Shown here piece after piece: positions 41,631 through 52,111 of a stretch of 64,000 bases of DNA. Source of the DNA: Ditylenchus dipsaci (taxonomy: Eukaryota; Nematoda; Chromadorea; Rhabditida; Anguinidae); the NCBI GenBank assembly GCA_004194705.1, contig SADC01000210.1:124001-188000 (forward strand). The letters run 5' to 3'. Below the pieces are notes generated by a model. It ran no database searches and was not told where the DNA came from. It saw only the letters and a list, made by a program, of their open reading frames with translations. A program made the position numbers and the translations under genes. How positions within the stretch are numbered: the stretch's first letter is position 1; every line of letters begins with the position of its first letter.

Positions 41631-43526
41631 TCCACGCCACCCTGATGCTTCTCAGCATTTTGACCCTGACAACGAGCGCCATGGACGCCCCTAAGCCCAT
41701 GGTCTGTCACCACCAAAAAGGCAGCTCTCTACTGATCCGGGTGCCACAAGGGGCTCTCTGCCGAGAAATAGCCACACCTGAGCGGAGCCAATACCTGCCA
41801 CTGGACATACTCCGACCCAACACCAAAGCCACTGAAATGACAGCCCTCTACTGCCTGAAGACCCGCTCCACAGCAACCTACTACACTAATCTACTGGGCG
41901 ACCACTTTGCCCAGTACGTCAATTCCAGCGAGCCGACCTCGCCCAAGGAATGCCTGGAGATGAGGGCCCGCGAGAAATGCCAGTACGGACGCCTCAGTGG
42001 ACACCACACATGGCAGACCAACAACCGCCTCAAAATAGACTTCCCAGGGCGAGTCTCCGGCTTCTTCACGGGTTCCCAGACCCAGAGCCAGGCCAACTGC
42101 GCCGTCACTTCAACCCAAATCTGGCACCGACCCGGAGAACCGGGAATCTTCACTGCCATTGGAGACGGCAGCCAGTGCGACTGGATGTCGGGAGAGTGCG
42201 TACTGCCGGAAGGAGGAGCCTTGGTGTGGTCAAAACCAAGCCCCGACGCTCTCTGCGCCTTCATCTCCCAGAGAGGCGTCCAGGGCGGCAACCTTACCGG
42301 AGCCATCTGGCAGGGCACGGACAGCCAACTAGCCCTCTCCTTCACCGACCCCCGCCAACACGGCTCAGCTGCGGACAGACCTTCTGGATCTCCGAGCAAG
42401 GCTATGCCCTCAACTCCACGAATACCGGCAGTACAGGAAGGCCCTGAACAGCCGACGGGCCAAGCGAGAAGCGAGCCTGGTAGAGAGCGAACAGCTCGCC
42501 AGTCAGCTCACGGCCTCACAGGTGGCCGGCAACAACCAGCTAAGAAGAGGTCTCCAGGAACTCTGCGACGAACTAGGGCAACGAGACCGTGGTGAGGCCA
42601 CCCTGTTCGCCAGGCGACGCCTGAAAGACCCCTACATCCAAGCCAGATGGGCCGGCCAAGACCTGCTGGAGGTATGGCCCTGTATCCCGGTAGAGTGGTC
42701 CAGCCTGCGCCTGAGGCCAAGCCCTCCCGACACCTGCTACAAGTTCCCGCCTATCTACTTTGACGTAGAAGAGGCCGAACTGGAAGGGTTCCTAGACCCC
42801 GCCAAGCTCATCTTGACCGCCGGCTCCCAGAAGCTACCCTGCCAGTATGCTCGACTCCGAGTCATGAACTGGGCCGGCGGAGTGGTGGAAATCGACCAAT
42901 CCACTGCCACCAGCACTCCCATCCCCGAATGGAGGATGAAGCAGGCGGTGGGCGCCGAGGAGGTCCCAGTCCTCTCGCCCACGGTCTTCCGCAATTTGGC
43001 CCTGTCCAACGTGTCGGACATCCTGCCAGTCCATATGGTGGACGCGGCCCTCCAGGACCTCCGGAGCCGGCTGAGAAGCCAACAGGAACAGGTCAACCTG
43101 GAAGCCAGCGCCCCCTACCAGACGCCGGCAGCGGACAGTCTCTGGCCCTGGGTCTACGGGTGGCTGCTCACCCTGAGAGATGCCTGGGTGTATGGCTGCT
43201 GCACCCTGGTCACCCTCTATTTCCTGTGGACCCTGTTCCTGCACCAACTAGCCAGTCTCCTGCTGCTGGACCCAGGCAGGGCCCTTGCCCACAGGCTGCA
43301 GCAGCTCTGCTGGCCGGCTAGAGACCAAAACAGCGAGGAATTGCCTGCCCAGCTAGTGCCAGGGAAAAACAATTCTACTCATATCACTACCACACAGGCT
43401 ACCCAGTATTTTTGGGAGGCAGTAGATGGTCATTCCAGACCTTACCAAAAGAAGAGAAGAAGGGTCCTAGCCAGCAGCAGCAACCAGCCCAGTCCAAGCC
43501 AGTCACTGCCGCCTATCCAAGGCTGA
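41618..43526 (+). CDS. envelope-like glycoprotein region
   Basis: It starts within the frame-2 stretch with a signal-peptide-like segment, HATLMLLSILTLTTSA (about 41633-41680), followed by a Cys-rich ectodomain with N-glycosylation sites (for example NSSE, NLTG). The frame changes at about 42350-42370 and again near 42405-42420. Frame 3 then contains a furin-type site RRAKR at 42453-42467, a second Cys-containing ectodomain and a long hydrophobic anchor (WVYGCCTLVTLYFLWTLFLH, about 43180-43239). A basic cytoplasmic tail (YQKKRRRV) ends at the stop 43524-43526. This layout is that of a class-I-like or other cleaved fusion glycoprotein. I cannot assign a viral donor. As it stands the reading is broken in two places. 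Confidence 0.65.
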
Positions 43527-43632
43527 AGGAAAGCGCCCCGGACGCCTACGACACCGACTCGTGCCGCTCCCTTCAACTGGTCCGGACCCCAGAAGACAGA
43601 AGTGAGCGCCCCGTGCCCTCGGCCGGGGGGAG
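43527..43632 (+). other. 3' untranslated region and polypurine tract
   Basis: Short non-coding stretch ending in GGGGGGAG (43625-43632) directly before LTR 2, the expected position of the plus-strand primer. Confidence 0.65.
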
Positions 43633-44128
43633 TGTCGCATCTTAGCTCAGATGCGAGCGAACAGCCCTTAGATGGCAAAATTCTCTATTATGGCCCCATG
43701 GGGGCTTCTTAAAGTGTATGTGCCGAAATTCGGCTTTTTATCCTATTTTTTCCGTTCTTTTTTAGGATAGTTTTGTACCTGTTTTTCGGCCGTTTTTAGG
43801 CAAAATTGTGTCTTTTTCTGCCCGTTTTTAGGTACTTTTTGTCTCTTTTTTCTGGCCGTTTTGCAGGCTAATTATTTTATTATTTTAGCTGATCATCGAT
43901 CAGATTCTTGCAAGTCTTTTGCAAAATCTCTCTCACCGGAAGCAGGATAGCTGCTCCCTTCTTTTTTTCTTACTATCTTGTCGATCTCGGCCAAGCCGAT
44001 TGACACCAGCTCTCGTCTCCCTTCTTTTTTATAAAATAACTATGACCCCCTCTCTGTCTCTTCTCTTTTGCCCTGTGCCCCCTTCCATTTTTTACTGTAA
44101 TAGGCTGGACCAGACTGACCTGGCTGCC

Positions 44129-44136
44129 TATATAAA
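44129..44136 (+). promoter_or_regulatory. TATA box of the second LTR
   Basis: TATATAAA in the same position as in LTR 1 (33940-33947). Confidence 0.55.
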
Positions 44137-44231
44137 CCCCCTCTTTTGCCATTTTTATGCTTCGTGCTTCTCCTACCAGCCCTCTAATCACCCTCCTGCT
44201 AACTATTGTCTAAATAATTGCTATTATTTCA

Positions 44232-44237
44232 AATAAA
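44232..44237 (+). terminator. LTR poly(A) signal
   Basis: AATAAA close to the end of LTR 2. LTR 1 has a damaged version (TTCAAAAAAGTAATT at about 34038-34052), so R-region polyadenylation would favour the 3' LTR in this copy. Confidence 0.5.
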
Positions 44238-44600
44238 AAGTAATTAGCTGAAAATTTTGGTGCCTATTGCACCTATTGCCTAAATTCTTGTCCTCCTAGG
44301 GACATTCGGCAACCTAGCCCGTAAATTCCTTGTTCCGACCACCAATCGGTCGGAACAGAGGCGTGCTTCGGATGGAGGTTTTCAATACCGAAGCCCCTGC
44401 AAACCTTCGGTTAGTTTTTTCGCATTATCCGCCCCTAGCACTTTCCAAGTCAGGACCCCGCGTCTGACTAAAGTTGGAAAGTTAGCGACAGGGTACCCCT
44501 TTCAGAGCCCTTGCTCAGAACATTAAAAACTCCGGTCCGACCGGAATAAGCTATTAGGGCCAGGCTCAGAGCCGAAACACCCCCCTTTTAGCACCCAAAA

Positions 44601-46074
44601 ATGGCAGCCCTGCTGCAGACCCAAATCCGCCAAGGCGGTGGCCGTCATCAATGACTTGCTTGAAGAGGACAATGCCTTCGAAATTGCCGAAGAGGAGCTC
44701 ACCCCAACCCAACATCTCCTGATTGTTGCAAGGCACTTTGGCAACCGCGGAGGACCAGTTAGCCTCCCTCGACCACCAGATCCGGACCATCCAAGACGCC
44801 CAATCCAACTGCCTTGCGCTGGGTGCCAAGATGACAGCAGCCGAGAGAAAGAGACCTGGACACGGCTTTTGAAGCCTTACAGGTCGATCTGCATCTCAAC
44901 AACGTGGTGGCCACGGCTGAAACCACAGCCCGCAGAATTAGGCGCAGAGTGCCCTGAAAACTCTCAAGGCCGGCTTGACACCCGACTCGGTCCCAGCCCC
45001 ACCAGTGCGAGCCAGCAGCACTCAATTCCGGCAAATTCAGCTAGCAACTTTAACGGCAACGCGAGCGGAATGGCAAGAGTGGTGGGAAATGTTCCGGCTG
45101 ACCATCGACCAGCATCCAAGCATGGCAGCCGTGGGAAAGATGACCCACTGCGATCCTTGCTCGAGGATGAGCGAAAGAGGTCGTAGCCGGACTATCCATC
45201 CAGGAAGATAACTACAAAGTAGCCCTGGACCTCCTACTGGCCAAATACGGCAACACCGAGGCAGTTATCGGAGATCTCTACCCAGCAACTGGGCCTTCGC
45301 CCTTGCTCTAGCTTCGAGGAAATCCAGAAATTTCTGCTCAAGGTGGAGAAATCATCCGACTCCTCAAAAACAACCGCCAGGAAGTCGAGGGCCCTCAATC
45401 TACCTCCCACTCGAGCAGAACTCACTCACAACTTTTTGGCCAGAGAGCTCCTGAAGTCCATTCTAAAGCAGAAATCCAGGATCTCCCATGGACACTACCC
45501 AATTTCATAGCGGCCCTGGAGCAAAGAGGTCAAAAATGACCGAATCTCTGCAAGGAATCTGCGCCCAAACTGGCCAAGCCAGCGACGACAAAAAGAAGAA
45601 ACCCAACAAGCCAAACAATGCCCAGGCATTCGCTTCCACGACCGACAACACCCCAAAAAATGAAGCCCAGTCAACCGTCCAACAAACCGTCCAACAAGTC
45701 CAACCAATCCAGCCAGTCCAAGCCCTTTCCAGTCCAACAAAACGCCCACCAACGACCTCAGCGAAGGACTTCGCCAAATGCAGGCAATACTTAGCCGCAA
45801 TGGCAGCGCCAGCTATGGCCAGCAAAGCCCAAAACTCCTGGGGGTCCCACACCAGCCGTCAAAACCCAGGCCTTGCAAGGGAATTTCACGCCACTGCAAC
45901 CCAAAGCAAGGCCCGGCTCAAACCATGCATTTTGTGCCACGGAGACCACTGGGCGTCAGAATGCAGCGCCTACAGCCAACTCAACGCCAGGATTGCCCGG
46001 GCAAAGAGCTGTTCAGATGCACCATTGCCTGAGCCCAATGCATGAACCCGACCAATGCAACTCGCCCCTTAAGA
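44601..46074 (+). pseudogene. gag of second, partial BEL/Pao copy
   Basis: Begins at ATGGCAGCC like copy 1 and follows it base by base, but with many small insertions and deletions (for example near 44633, 44725, 44849, 44950, 45043, 45058) that break the frame into short pieces. Base substitutions are comparatively rare. The DUF1759 core and two zinc knuckles are visible in different frames (EWQEWWEMFRLTIDQHPSM, CILCHGDHWASEC). The excess of indels over substitutions is unlike ordinary pseudogene decay and suggests low-quality consensus. Confidence 0.8.
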
Positions 46075-46735
46075 TGCTTTTGCAAAGGATCTCACCATCA
46101 GGTCTTCTGCCCCCAGCCAAAACGACCGGCAGCCAGCCAACAAACCACTTCATGGCGCCACGGCGGCCGACAACACAGTCGCTGTGTTCATGTGTGCTGA
46201 AGTCGAGGTCTGCGACCCCATCAACCCAAGACAGAACCGTCAAGGCCACCATGAGTTGGGACACCATGTCCAGCAAAACCTTCGCCACAGAAGCCCTGTG
46301 CGATGAGACAGGGACAGGGCCGGCGAGCCGGATATCTTCAAAGTTTGGGGAATGAAGACCAAGGCCGAGGTCCGACCTCATACAGCCAGAGAGAGTGAAT
46401 ATGGTGTTCTGACCAAAAAAGGCATGATCATCATCACTCCCACCACAATGACCGAGTGCCTGCCCACAGAAACCCGGGATGGTATTCCTCTCTGCAGCCG
46501 ACTCCAAGGACTTGAACGCCGAGCAAATCAAGCTGCCCTACACCCTCCGAAAACCAGACATCCTCATCGGAGTGGACCAATATGACCTCTTCGAATTCAA
46601 GGTCCTTCGACGCCTGCCCAGCGGCTTCTACCTACTGGACTCCCTGATCGGACCGGTCATCCGAGAGGGCAGGATCTCTGGAGCATGCCACTATTCTTAT
46701 GCCCAGTGCATGCCGGCGCTCCCTTACCTAACCCC
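46075..46735 (+). pseudogene. aspartic protease of second BEL/Pao copy
   Basis: Same DUF1758-like region as copy 1, broken by indels. The Asp-Thr-Met replacement at the active site is present here too (ATMSWDTMSSKTF). The end of this region (LLDSLIGPVI onward, about 46629-46735) stays in one frame into pol, whereas copy 1 is broken there. Each copy therefore has breaks the other lacks. Confidence 0.75.
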
Positions 46736-47174
46736 CCCTGGAAAAGAGGCAACACTAAAAACAGCAGTTGGACCGGTTGTCTTCAGTCTGGAATCAGCCG
46801 GCCTGGGAGACCTCAATACAAAGATGAGGGGCAGAAACCCGGAAGAATTCAAGAAGTCTTTACGTTCCAGTATGGCCGGTACCAGGTAGCCTCCCATGGG
46901 GTCAAACGCTTGAAGAACTGCCTACAACCCAGGGGCTAGCAGCCGGGCGACTACGGTCCCTGTTGAGGAGTTTACGCAAAAGGCCAGACCGATTGCAACT
47001 CTACGAGCAGACCATCAAGGACCAGCTGAAGGCCGGCGTAATGAGGCAGTCCACGACCCATCAGTGGCTCGAGGTCCCGTCCACCTACCTGCCCCCATCA
47101 AGCGGTTTTCAAGAGGGAAAGAACACCACCAAATTGAGGATCGTCTACGATGCTCGTCCAGTGTCAGGAGCAGT
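46736..47174 (+). pseudogene. start of pol of second BEL/Pao copy, cut by gap
   Basis: Corresponds to 36535-36990 of copy 1 (SLESAGLGDLN, LRSLRKRPDRLQLYEQTIKD, TTKLRIVYDA) with several indels. It ends abruptly at GTGTCAGGAGCAGT, where the run of N begins. The rest of pol and a third LTR are not in the window. Confidence 0.8.
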
Positions 47175-47191
47175 NNNNNNNNNNNNNNNNN
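47175..47191. other. assembly gap (17 N)
   Basis: Unknown bases. Retrotransposon sequence ends on the left, and unrelated AT-rich host sequence starts on the right, without LTR or duplicated flank. Confidence 0.99.
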
Positions 47192-48037
47192 TTTGATGCC
47201 GGATATTAATGTGTTGTCAATTTTTGATTGAGTGATGTTCTTTTTATGCATAAAGATTTATTTTGTTAGAATTTGTACATTGTTTAATATTTAGTAAGAT
47301 ACTACAGACCAAAATAAAAAAGACAAAAATAAGAAATGTCGCGCGACCAAAATTTTTCAAAAAAAGACGAATGTCGCGCAAAAAATCTTAAAAGTCATTT
47401 TTGAGAAAAAAAATTCCTCCAAAATTTGACTTTTTGCTTTGGGGAACCAAGATATTTACCAAAAGAGTACCTGGATAACCTCAAAAACCAAATAAAATAG
47501 AATTTAACATAGTTTGTTAACTGGAGCCTACCGCATAAGAAACTCTGGTATGCATACATGTTTTATGAATCCAGAGTCACTTTCGAGTGATTTGCGTCTA
47601 AGGTATGTGGGTGTGCGCATCTCAACCCTAAGCAACCAAGCCCTCCGCGCCCCCATCGGGGCTTTTGGATGGCACCGAATAAGGGAGTCGGCCATAAAAA
47701 TATGTTTTACGCTAAATCATCAAAAAAAATTATTTCGAGGCATTTTGGAGGGTTCGGACACTAAAATTATTCCATCGATTCAATCGACTTGATTCAATCA
47801 ACTGAAGCAATTCACCCATAGATATATTTCATCATTCTTATTGAAAAGACTCGATCAATTCAGTAGATCCAATCCATTCATTGGCTCATGACAACTAATT
47901 TTTCCAATTATTTGGTCCAATCAATTAAACCAGTTCAATTGATTCGATCCAGTTATTGGATCGATTCAATAGATTCGATGGATTCGGCTTAATATCATCT
48001 GGTTAGATGAAATTAAAAAGCAACATGATTGTTATAA
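47192..48037. other. intergenic/intronic with repeat relics
   Basis: No exon is supported. 47530-47665 is a copy of the CTCTATATGCAT-family core (TAAGGTATGTGGGTGTGCGC). 47765-47995 is a degenerate array of GATTCAATCGATTCAAT-like words. Confidence 0.45.
47765..47995. repeat. degenerate AATCGATTCA array
   Basis: Many overlapping variants of TCGATTCAAT/ATTGATTCGA over 230 bases, on both strands because the word is nearly palindromic. Probably a decayed satellite. Confidence 0.5.
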
Positions 48038-48425
48038 AAAAATATGTACTTATGCTGTTGGGCCCGACCGTCATTTTTTGATTTTTTCTTTCGTTTTGAG
48101 ACTAGAGATATTATAAATAATTTTTATTACACAGTTTATTACACTTAAGATTCACACTCATTCAACGTCACAATTTGCGACCACAAATGAAAAAAAAATC
48201 AGGGTTCATCGGACCAATTTAGTAGTCTCTCATACAGATCTTCTAGCTTGAAATAGCGGAGTCCTTCGATTTTCTGGAAAACCAAAAATCAGTAGCGGTT
48301 AAAAGCAACGCACCAAAAAAGAGACAAATAACACATGAATGCGGCACACAACAAAACGCCCAACATTTGTGCAAAAATGTCAAAAAATGAGGGTCGGGCC
48401 CAAACAGCATAAGTACCAAAAATAT
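48038..48425. mobile_element. hAT-like element carrying a terminal exon
   Basis: The element 48046-48417 has inverted ends GTACTTATGCTGTTGGGCCC and GGGCCCAAACAGCATAAGTAC (within one base) and is flanked by AAAAATAT on both sides (48038-48045, 48418-48425). The duplication is AT-rich, so it is weaker evidence than for the other copies. Inside, on the minus strand, is a terminal exon with acceptor, stop and poly(A) signals. Confidence 0.65.
48199..48273 (-). CDS. terminal exon inside a hAT-like element
   Basis: Read on the minus strand: a GGTTTTCCAG acceptor, then 24 codons (KIEGLRYFKLEDLYERL and on to DEP) and a TGA at 48199-48201. Downstream on the same strand are two AATAAA signals (complements at 48135-48140 and 48123-48128). 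The composition and acceptor look genuine. It could be the last exon of the element's own former transposase or a captured host exon. The peptide is too short to assign. Confidence 0.45.
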   Translation of the reverse strand, partial: KIEGLRYFKLEDLYERLLNWSDEP

Positions 48426-49040
48426 TTATATATTTAAAGAACAATGAAAAAAATTCTTGCTCCGATCCAAAAATAGTACCATTTTGTCGTTCAAACTCGC
48501 GTCTTTAAATTTTTTATTTGCGCCATCTTGTAGAATATCAGCTCCTGTACGGGAAAATACAGTTGTGACAGTCGGTTTTAGTATGTTTAAGGGTCAATGT
48601 GTTTGCTGTTAAAGAAAAGAGTTTTAAAGGTGTAATTTAATGACCAAAATAAAGCAACGAGAGTTGAAGAAATAAAAGATAGTGCTGCATATTCACACTA
48701 TTTTCGCATGCACTATCAACAAATAGCTGATTTTAATTTTATTACTTATTTCAAGCCGCAATTAAAATATTTAATTACGCTTTCAGCACTTTAGATATGA
48801 CTCTCTTTTTTATTTTAAAAAAGATCCAGATTGCACTCTAAAGTATAACTTTCTCCCGCCTTTATTCAAAAATTGGGTAAATTTTGATATTCTATAATTA
48901 TTGGTATTTTTATAAACCACCTCTATTGCATTTAGCTCTTCGGATTCTACTAAAGTTGAACTCAAGCACTCGAAAATATTCACGTTGACTAAAAAAATTC
49001 CCGACCTTTTGGTGTTACAAATTAAGAGAGCGCAGTGTAC
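48426..49040. other. intergenic/intronic, no gene seen
   Basis: AT-rich, no repeats with clear ends and no supported exon. Confidence 0.4.
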
Positions 49041-49483
49041 TTAAAGGACCATGGTTTTTTGCGCGCAGTGGCATGTGTAAAATTTGAATGGCGGGGGACA
49101 CTTCTCTTTCGTCTATCAGTGTACTCTTTCAGGCTCATTCAGACTTCGCCGAAACACCGGAACAGAACACGTGTTTCGCCAGAACACTAACTGAAACATT
49201 AATGTTCTGCCGGAACAAAATGTTTCGGTCAGTGTTTCGGCTAAACATGAAGTTGTTTCGGTCGAAGTGTTCTGCCGGAACTGGGTTTCGGAACAATGAG
49301 TTCAGGGGCTAATTTTGGATTTGTGAGGTATACATGTGGCATGCGATTGCAATAGACGCCAAAAGCGACGAATCAAGGCAAAAAGGCTTCATTTAAGGCT
49401 TTATTTAGCCAACTGTTTAAGCAGCATGACCGTCGCCAGTGAAGATAATAAAATTGATAAAATAGGCAAAGCAAGGCAATTAG

Positions 49484-51885
49484 CGGCGGCGGTAAATTGA
49501 ATCTCTACAATTGAACCCCGGTAAATTGAACCCCGGTAAAATTGACCCTCCGGTAAATTGAACCTCGGTAAATTGAACCTCAAAGTTTGTCTTGGCGGGA
49601 TTTTTTTTGGCTTTTAATTCTTTTACCAATACAATAGAATTTTGCCACAAGGATTTTCAATTCCGCCCACATTATTCACATTTCGACCCATGAATTTCAT
49701 AAAGTCACAGATTTCGGATAGTTATAGATTTCGCTTGTATTAAAATTAAAAGTTCTTGTGTTTTACAAAATTATATTGACTTTATCATGTTGTAATCTTG
49801 TTCAGTCTATAATAGCCACGAATGTAAGCGAATATGAAGATTATTCTAAGTAGGTTACAAATTTTCTTTACCAAACCACTCCATCTTTTAGAAATTTTCG
49901 GGTGGACGAGGTAGATATCCCATCACATTGAGAAACTATCTCGTATTCCATTTTTAAGCACTCGATCATCATAATAACAAATTTCACGGTAGGTCTCTCA
50001 ATTTCCTTGGACCGACATTTCGTTTTACGCTTCTGACTAAATGAAGTGTTGCATATTACTCTCTTTCTATATAATAATTTTCATCCTTAATTTTTTTTAA
50101 CCCATTTTATTCAAACTTCCTCTTAACATTCAAACAAGACTACAATTAATATGAAAAGATATTCGACATTACAACGTTCCACAAAGATTCTCGCATCATT
50201 TCATTACGGATTACATCATCTGGGCTTCGGTGAAATTGAGAGAGCCACGACATACGCACTCTGCATATTGGCAAATAAAAGATACGCAATCAAAAGTGTT
50301 CGTCTGGCGAGGAATGTCCTGTGAACTTCAGGTTGTTTTTCAATCAAAAAGTAATATACATACCTTTGGGCAGAATGCGATCCAGTTACTAGGAGCCAGA
50401 GCTTCGTAGCCATACTCTACAGCATATTCTGCGAGAATTCCCTAAATTATTGTTGTGTGGTCGTATGCTATTTAAAACAATTTTACTTAATCAGATTGTT
50501 GTAATCTGTGCCATCCCCAAGAAGTGAATCGTAATAGGAGATTCACGGCGGCTTTATTTGTCTGGCAATCATTTGGTAGTAGAAGTTCACGGTTTCGCCA
50601 TTCAACCACGCAGTCGGTGTTAAGCACTGCAGATGCTCTCTGTTTAATTAATTCCATACTTGTCAGCAAGCACTTCGACATGATTCTGCTCTGAAAACGA
50701 CGAAAAATTCAGCAAAAAATTTAATGAAAGTTCACCAAGAGCGTTGTTAATTGTGATGACTTCCAATTTATTTTTGACTTTTTCGATGTTCTTCTTTTTG
50801 ATAAACCTTACTCTCCCTCTTTAAAACAACTGAAGATGAAAAATAAGATTAAAACCATCCGATAAATAGTTACTGGTGGTTCGAATACTGGTATTCGGCC
50901 CAAGTTTACAGCTATCGATTGCAGAAATTCGATCATTGGCATCTGGTCACATCGCCTCACCGTTTCTTTGATCTTTTCGTCTGCATCCACTTATGCTTGC
51001 CCTCTGCCGGCTTCTTTGCTCCCGCCCAATGCGCAGTCACTCTCTGCTCTGCAAACCTGAATTCACGTCGTAGGCCTGAAGAGTGTGTCACCAACGGAGT
51101 GATTTAGAAAAAAATACTAACCTTGAACGAACCCTGACCGTTGAAAGACTCTATTCCCTTGTTCGTTCTTGGCTCTTCATTCTCCACAAAGCCTGAAGAT
51201 TCCATTTCTTGATGATGGAGCTACAAGAATATATTTAAACAGTCAACATGAAAAAAAACTATCATGCTTTTTTCTTGTTTCCCATTGCCTGTAAGACGTC
51301 CATTATAGTAATAGTTAGAAATATAGTCTCGAAATTCGAAATAGTTTAGAATGATATCAAGCATGAATTCGTTCTCTAAATTTTCCACGTGTTCCCTGAA
51401 ATTTTTAAGTAGTTCGTCTACAGCTGTTAGTGTCACCTTAATTCAACAAATGCTTGTTCTACATCTATCACAGGGACGGACGTCAGGCGGGAATGCATTT
51501 GACTTCTCTTCTAAATTCAGCGCTCTTGTCATACCACTAACTAAAGACCACTAACGAATATCTAGGTATTATGGGTAAACTAACACCACAGTAACACCAT
51601 CTAGATGAGATCTGGCTGACGCAAGCTAGTTACTATTACATCTTAGTTCAACCCATAATATGGGGGAGACCTAATATCCTTGTAGTTTTCCTAGCCTTTC
51701 GTGAGGCTTACCTATCACCGAGATGGTTCCTCTTCATACCGTGATTTACCAACACCAAAAATATAATTAGTTTTGATACAATCGTCTCAAGACAAATTGG
51801 AGGTTCAATTTTACCGGAGGTCAATTTACCGGAGGTTCAATTTGTAGAGGTTCAATTTGTAGAGGTTCAATTCACCTAGAGCCAA
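49484..51885. mobile_element. element with inverted GGTAAATTGAACC arrays and a Ulp1-like gene
   Basis: The left end (49484-49582) is five to six tandem copies of a GGTAAATTGAACC(T/C)C-like word. The right end (51797-51870) is the same array in inverted orientation (GAGGTTCAATTTACCGG-type). Next to the left array is GCGGCGGCGGTAAATT, which also recurs inverted at 53224-53240 (AATTTACCGCCGCCG), so the true right end may be there. The enclosed 2.2 kb contains the minus-strand C48-protease gene. Inverted tandem ends with a Ulp1-like gene are reminiscent of Mutator-like or KDZ-type transposons, but no transposase domain was recognised. Confidence 0.5.
50211..51532 (-). pseudogene. Ulp1/SENP-like (C48) cysteine protease gene, degraded
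   Basis: Minus-strand exons, in order 51532 to about 51286, 51220-51122, 51075-50856, 50690-50487, 50441-50364 and 50318-50211, with AG acceptors and GT donors (the first may use GC). The C-terminal half has C48 landmarks: LTPTAWLNGETVNFYYQMIA (domain start), YYDSLLGDGTDYNNLI (strand before the C-terminal helix), AEYAVEYGYEAL and DIPRQTNTFDCVSFICQYAE (oxyanion Gln and catalytic Cys). The part that should hold the catalytic His, between the first two, is missing (only about five codons and a TGA remain), and several one-base frame breaks occur. The N-terminal exons (VDELLKNFREHVENLENEFM, DADEKIKETVRRCDQM) are not recognised. Ulp1-type enzymes cleave SUMO-like modifiers, and some transposons carry them. 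Confidence 0.6.
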
Positions 51886-51889
51886 ATTA

Positions 51890-52111
51890 AGCGCCTGTGG
51901 TGGGACTCAAACCTATTTTTTATTCACTCCACTGCAAACACTATTGAGCTATCTGGATTTTTAGTTATTAGGTATCCATTTCAACTAAAGATATATTCAT
52001 TCACCTAGCTCACCTAAGCACTGGGTAGCACTTCCACATGAGTACCGATAGTTAGGCAATGCCCCTGTACTAAAGCGTGAGCAGCTTTACATAGATTTAA
52101 CAACCTGGGTG
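51890..52111. other. non-coding part of the composite element
   Basis: Contains a tRNA-like minus-strand relic (TGGGACTCAAACC near 51903) and otherwise unremarkable sequence. Confidence 0.35.

Larger units (their letters stand above)
33457..44257 (+). mobile_element. BEL/Pao LTR retrotransposon with SGNH-like and env-like regions
   Basis: Full element from LTR 1 to LTR 2, about 10.8 kb. The coding order is gag, aspartic protease, reverse transcriptase, RNase H, integrase and DUF5641-like C-terminus, then a Pro/Arg-rich linker, an SGNH-like domain and an envelope-like glycoprotein. The Peptidase_A17-type block between polymerase and RNase H, the DUF1759 gag and the integrase/DUF5641 tail are family marks of BEL/Pao. 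The reading frame changes about ten times, mostly at or beside runs of one base. The coding part is clearly richer in G and C than the host DNA. The two LTRs are nearly identical, suggesting a recent insertion. Confidence 0.9.
43633..44257 (+). repeat. second LTR
   Basis: Starts TGTCGCATCTTAGCTCAGAT like LTR 1 and matches it throughout, with frequent one-base length differences in runs (for example CCATGGGGGC against CCATGGGGC). It carries TATATAAA at 44129-44136 and AATAAA at 44232-44237. It serves as the 3' LTR of copy 1 and, as assembled, the 5' LTR of copy 2. Confidence 0.85.

Noticed and set aside
50808..50990. Neprilysin (M13) peptidase, suggested by a WMD-like and Cys-containing stretch
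   Set aside because: No HExxH or NAxY motif appears, whereas the downstream exons carry a clear series of C48 landmarks.
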